In this document: positions 6,535 through 8,467 of the stretch, in pieces
Layout: every line of letters starts with the position of its first letter
How positions within the stretch are numbered: position 1 is the first letter of the stretch
Notes under the pieces: model-generated
Seen by the model: only the letters and a program-made list of their open reading frames with translations
What the model was told of the DNA's origin: nothing
Database searches by the model: none
Source of the DNA: Nocardioides sp.
GTDB lineage: Bacteria; Actinomycetota; Actinomycetes; Propionibacteriales; Nocardioidaceae
Reading direction: 5' to 3'
Assembly: GCA_025965295.1 (NCBI GenBank)
Contig: JAOPXF010000124.1
Location: forward strand, 1 to 8,467
Length of the DNA: 8,467 bases
Translations under genes and position numbers: made by a program

Positions 6535-6698
6535 ACCATGCTCCTTCCCGAGAACCCGACACCCGAAACACAGGCGCCACGACGAACGCTAGCGACCCCG
6601 CGGCCCGCACAGAAGCGGCAACTTCCGGCCTGTGGATGACCGCCTTGCGCCCTCCCCGGGAAGGCCGCGAAGGGGCCGGGAGACCCTAGACTCGGGCC
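6535..6698. promoter_or_regulatory. Divergent intergenic region between lipoprotein and nitrobindin-like genes
   Basis: This 164-bp region carries the promoters for both directions. On the minus strand TAGCGT (6591-6586) fits the TANNNT -10 pattern and would give a leader of about 45 nt. TTCTGT lies 17 bp upstream of it but is a poor -35. On the plus strand TAGACT sits next to the nitrobindin-like start. A short inverted repeat (CTCCC 6652-6656 with GGGAG 6678-6682) lies upstream of that -10. I searched by eye for a Nur-type operator (TTGC arms separated by about 5 bp from GCAA arms) and saw none. Confidence 0.4.
6687..6692 (+). promoter_or_regulatory. -10 element TAGACT placing transcription start at the ATG (leaderless)
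   Basis: TAGACT matches TANNNT and ends 6 nt before the ATG at 6699. Transcription normally starts about 7 nt after the -10, which would make the A of the ATG the first base of the mRNA. In agreement, there is no ribosome binding site at the correct spacing before this ATG (the only GGGAG is 16 nt away). Leaderless mRNAs are common in actinobacteria. No clear -35 is visible. Confidence 0.5.
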
Positions 6699-7193
6699 AT
6701 GCCTTTCGAGCTCCCCGACAACCTGCACCCCGACTGCGGACCCGTGGCCTGGCTGCTCGGCACCTGGCGGGGCAACGGGCACGGCGACTACCCGACGATC
6801 GACGGGTTCCAGTTCGGCCAGGAGCTGATCTTCACCCACGACGGCCGGCCGTTCTTCCACTACATGTCCCGCTCCTGGATCACCGACGAGAACGGCGAGA
6901 AGGTCCGCGACGCCGCGCTCGAGACCGGCTTCCTGCGCTGCCGCCCGGAGAACAAGGTCGAGTTCCTGCTCACCCACCAGACCGGCTTCGTCGAGATCTG
7001 GCACGGCGACGCCAAGGACGGCAAGCTCGACCTCACCACCGACGCGGTCGCCCGCACCGAGTCCGCCAAGGAGTACGTCGCCGGCAAGCGGCTCTACGGC
7101 AACGTCGAGGGCGACCTGCTCTACGCGTTCGACATGGCGGCCATGGGCCAGCCCCTGCAGCCCCACACCTGGGCACGGCTGGTCCGCGCGTGA
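6699..7193 (+). CDS. Nitrobindin / FABP-like heme-binding beta-barrel protein
   Basis: The 164-aa protein matches the nitrobindin (DUF1794, THAP4-like, FABP-like) family in length and motifs. These small ten-stranded barrels can bind ferric heme and are linked to nitric oxide or peroxynitrite chemistry. Visible hallmarks are GTWRGNGHGDYPTI (21-34), the strand FGQELIFTHDGRPFFHYMSRSW (39-60, read in two parts: FGQELIF and PFFHYMSRSW), FLRCRPENKVEFLLTHQTGFVEIWHG, and the C-terminal LQPHTWARLVR, where H156 lies at the position of the proximal heme ligand. With these residues kept, heme binding is plausible. Some relatives were first described as fatty-acid-binding-like, so the ligand is not certain. 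The gene appears to start a leaderless transcript. The Fur-family gene begins 4 nt after its stop, implying a single operon and coupled translation. Confidence 0.88.
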   Translation: MPFELPDNLHPDCGPVAWLLGTWRGNGHGDYPTIDGFQFGQELIFTHDGRPFFHYMSRSWITDENGEKVRDAALETGFLRCRPENKVEFLLTHQTGFVEIWHGDAKDGKLDLTTDAVARTESAKEYVAGKRLYGNVEGDLLYAFDMAAMGQPLQPHTWARLVRA

Positions 7194-7197
7194 TGCC

Positions 7198-7650
7198 ATG
7201 ACCGATGACTGGCGCGTGAAGCTCCGGGGGAGCGGCTACCGGCTGACCCCCCAGCGGGAGCTGATCCTGCGTGCCGTCGAGGAGCTCGGTCACGCCACCC
7301 CCGACGAGGTGCACGCGCGCGTCCGCGAGCAGTCCGAGGCGGTCAACGTCTCCACGGTCTACCGGACGCTCGAGGTGCTCGAGGAGCTCGGTCTGATCCG
7401 GCACGCGCACCTGAGCGATCGCGCCCCGACGTACCACTCGGTCACCGACCACGAGCACTTCCACCTGGTCTGCCGGAATTGTCACCGGGTCACCTCTGTT
7501 GACCCTGATGTGATCACCCTGCTGAGCGACCGGCTCCGCACGGACCACGACTTCGTACTCGACGTCGGCCACCTCACGATCTTCGGCCACTGCGCCGACT
7601 GTGGGCCGGCCGCCGCGGACGAGACCAAGGAGAAGCACTCGCATGCGTAG
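7198..7650 (+). CDS. nur: Fur-family regulator, Nur (nickel-sensing) type
   Basis: The 150-aa protein has the Fur layout: winged helix (residues about 12-80, with YRLTPQRELILRAV and NVSTVYRTLEVLEELGLI) followed by the dimerisation domain with HEHFHLVCRNC and GHCADC. Fur proteins are dimeric cytosolic repressors that bind DNA when loaded with metal. The histidines H32, H69, H71, H85, H87, H89 and H125 lie each one residue before the ligands I recall for Streptomyces coelicolor Nur (H33, H70, H72, H86, H88, H90, H126), and the surrounding sequence is also very close to Nur. Both the general M-site and the nickel-specific site therefore seem complete. Two CxxC pairs (C92/C95, C132/C135) could hold structural zinc. 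In Streptomyces, Nur controls nickel uptake and superoxide dismutase genes; none is in this window. There is almost no ribosome site before the ATG, consistent with coupling to the nitrobindin-like gene 4 nt upstream. Confidence 0.87.
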   Translation: MTDDWRVKLRGSGYRLTPQRELILRAVEELGHATPDEVHARVREQSEAVNVSTVYRTLEVLEELGLIRHAHLSDRAPTYHSVTDHEHFHLVCRNCHRVTSVDPDVITLLSDRLRTDHDFVLDVGHLTIFGHCADCGPAAADETKEKHSHA

Positions 7651-8467
7651 CCCCCTGCTCGACCTGCCCGGAGCGGTCTCCGGCGACGGCACCGACGCCG
7701 ACGTCGCGGCGCACTACGGCTCGTTCAACACCGAGCAGCGCACGCTCGAGGGCGGCGAGGGCTTCGTCGACCTGTCCCACCGCGATGTCGTACGCGTCTC
7801 CGGGCCCGACCGCCTCACCTGGCTGCACTCGCTGACCTCCCAGCACTTCGAGGCGCTCGCGCCGAAGACCTGGACCGGCGCGCTGATCCTGAGCCCCAAC
7901 GGTCACGTCGAGCACGCGTTCTACGGGTACGACGACGGCGAGTCCTTCACAGCGCACACCGAGCCGGGGCAGGCCGCGGCGCTCATCGAGTTCCTCGACC
8001 GGATGCGGTTCATGATGCGCGTCGAGGTCACCGACGTCACCGACGAGCTCGCGGTCACCTGGCGGCCGTCGGCGGCGGGGGAGTCGACCGCGCCCTACGC
8101 CGGCTACGAGCTCGTCCCGCGCGCCCGGCTCACGACGTACGCCGAGGCTGCCGGGCCGGCCTGCGGCTTCTGGGCGTTCGAGGCGCTGCGCATCGCCCGC
8201 GGCGAGCCGCGGCTCGGCATCGACACCGACCACCGCACCATCCCCAACGAGGCCGGCTGGATCGGTCCCGCCGTGCACCTGGACAAGGGTTGCTACCGCG
8301 GCCAGGAGACGGTCGCGCGGGTGCACACCCTGGGCCGCCCCCCGCGTCGGCTCACGCTGCTGCACCTCGACGGTAGCGAGAACCGCCTGCCCACCCGGGG
8401 CGCGGAGGTGTGGCTAGGGGGCAAGGTCGTCGGCTTCGTCGGTTCGTCGGCCCGCCACCACGAGCTC
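7643..8467 (+). CDS. ygfZ: YgfZ/GcvT-domain folate-binding protein, Fe-S cluster related (runs off right edge)
   Basis: The ATG at 7643 lies inside the end of the regulator gene (8-nt overlap, different frame). AAGGAG 10 nt upstream, within that gene, supports the start. The 275 residues in the window cover most of the protein. The family signature is intact: KGCYRGQE at residues 215-222 with the invariant C217, followed by TVARVHTLGRPPR. Upstream are FVDLSHRDVVRVSGPDRLTWLHSLTSQ (41-67 in two parts: FVDLSHRDVVRVSGPD and RLTWLHSLTSQ), LSPNGHVEHAF and FWAFEALRIARGEPRLGIDT, all typical of this GcvT-like fold. YgfZ (IBA57/CAF17 in mitochondria) binds a folate and helps maintain or insert iron-sulfur clusters in certain enzymes, in the cytoplasm. 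It lacks amino-methyltransferase activity. The C-terminus is cut off by the window, not by a mutation. It probably shares a transcript with the nitrobindin-like and Nur-type genes. Confidence 0.92.
   Translation, partial: MRSPLLDLPGAVSGDGTDADVAAHYGSFNTEQRTLEGGEGFVDLSHRDVVRVSGPDRLTWLHSLTSQHFEALAPKTWTGALILSPNGHVEHAFYGYDDGESFTAHTEPGQAAALIEFLDRMRFMMRVEVTDVTDELAVTWRPSAAGESTAPYAGYELVPRARLTTYAEAAGPACGFWAFEALRIARGEPRLGIDTDHRTIPNEAGWIGPAVHLDKGCYRGQETVARVHTLGRPPRRLTLLHLDGSENRLPTRGAEVWLGGKVVGFVGSSARHHEL

Noticed and set aside
6535..6698. Possible Nur operator for autoregulation
   Set aside because: TTGC- and GCAA-like pieces occur (near 6618 and 6644), but their order and spacing do not fit the remembered Nur box.
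7574..8365. Minus-strand open frame of 263 codons opposite ygfZ
   Set aside because: The plus-strand frame carries the KGCYxGQE signature; this one has no motifs and typical antisense composition.
1..8467. CRISPR arrays, tRNA or rRNA genes, insertion sequences, integrase or attachment sites
   Set aside because: Reading both strands by eye shows no regularly spaced repeats, cloverleaf-like sequence, transposase motif or terminal inverted repeats.

Overview
The window looks like a chromosomal segment of a high-GC actinobacterium. Most of it has very GC-rich third codon positions, with several GTG starts and short GGAG/AAGGA-type ribosome binding sites. A Nocardioides-like member of the Propionibacteriales is my best guess from the gene set (WS/DGAT acyltransferase, secreted HNH nuclease with a GDGC loop, Nur-type Fur protein beside a nitrobindin-like protein and YgfZ). 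The genus is inference only. I see no tRNA, rRNA, CRISPR array, insertion sequence or attachment site.

Layout. (1) Bases 1-1572, all minus strand: a signal-peptide HNH nuclease (922-1572), a strong GC hairpin that may terminate it (855-875), a small exported protein of unknown function (462-785), and the N-terminal part of a FUSC-type membrane protein that runs off the left edge (1-431). (2) Bases 1758-3167, plus strand: a complete WS/DGAT-family acyltransferase, divergent from the nuclease across a 185-bp intergenic region. (3) Bases 3171-6534, a minus-strand run read from right to left: a lipoprotein (6001-6534), an exported PKD-like protein (5240-6004) coupled to it by an ATGA overlap, an orphan beta-class DNA methyltransferase (4015-5205) and a short-chain dehydrogenase (3171-3995). 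The acyltransferase and dehydrogenase genes converge with only 3 bp between their stop codons. (4) Bases 6699-8467, plus strand: nitrobindin/FABP-like protein, Nur-type Fur regulator and YgfZ (truncated by the right edge). They are packed with a 4-nt gap and then an 8-nt overlap, so they are almost certainly one operon.

How the genes relate. The right-hand operon has a metal and redox theme: a heme beta-barrel, a regulator that keeps the full histidine set of nickel-sensing Nur, and an iron-sulfur-cluster protein. The middle run is mixed and looks like an accessory insertion. The lipoprotein gene and the 5' half of its exported partner are clearly lower in GC (about 59% by hand count over 6001-6360, against about 70% or more around them), and a solitary methyltransferase without a visible restriction partner follows. 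I found no clear new defence system or mobile element. The most interesting items are the lipoprotein/PKD pair with mosaic base composition, the orphan methyltransferase, the likely leaderless start of the nitrobindin operon, and the Nur ligand pattern.
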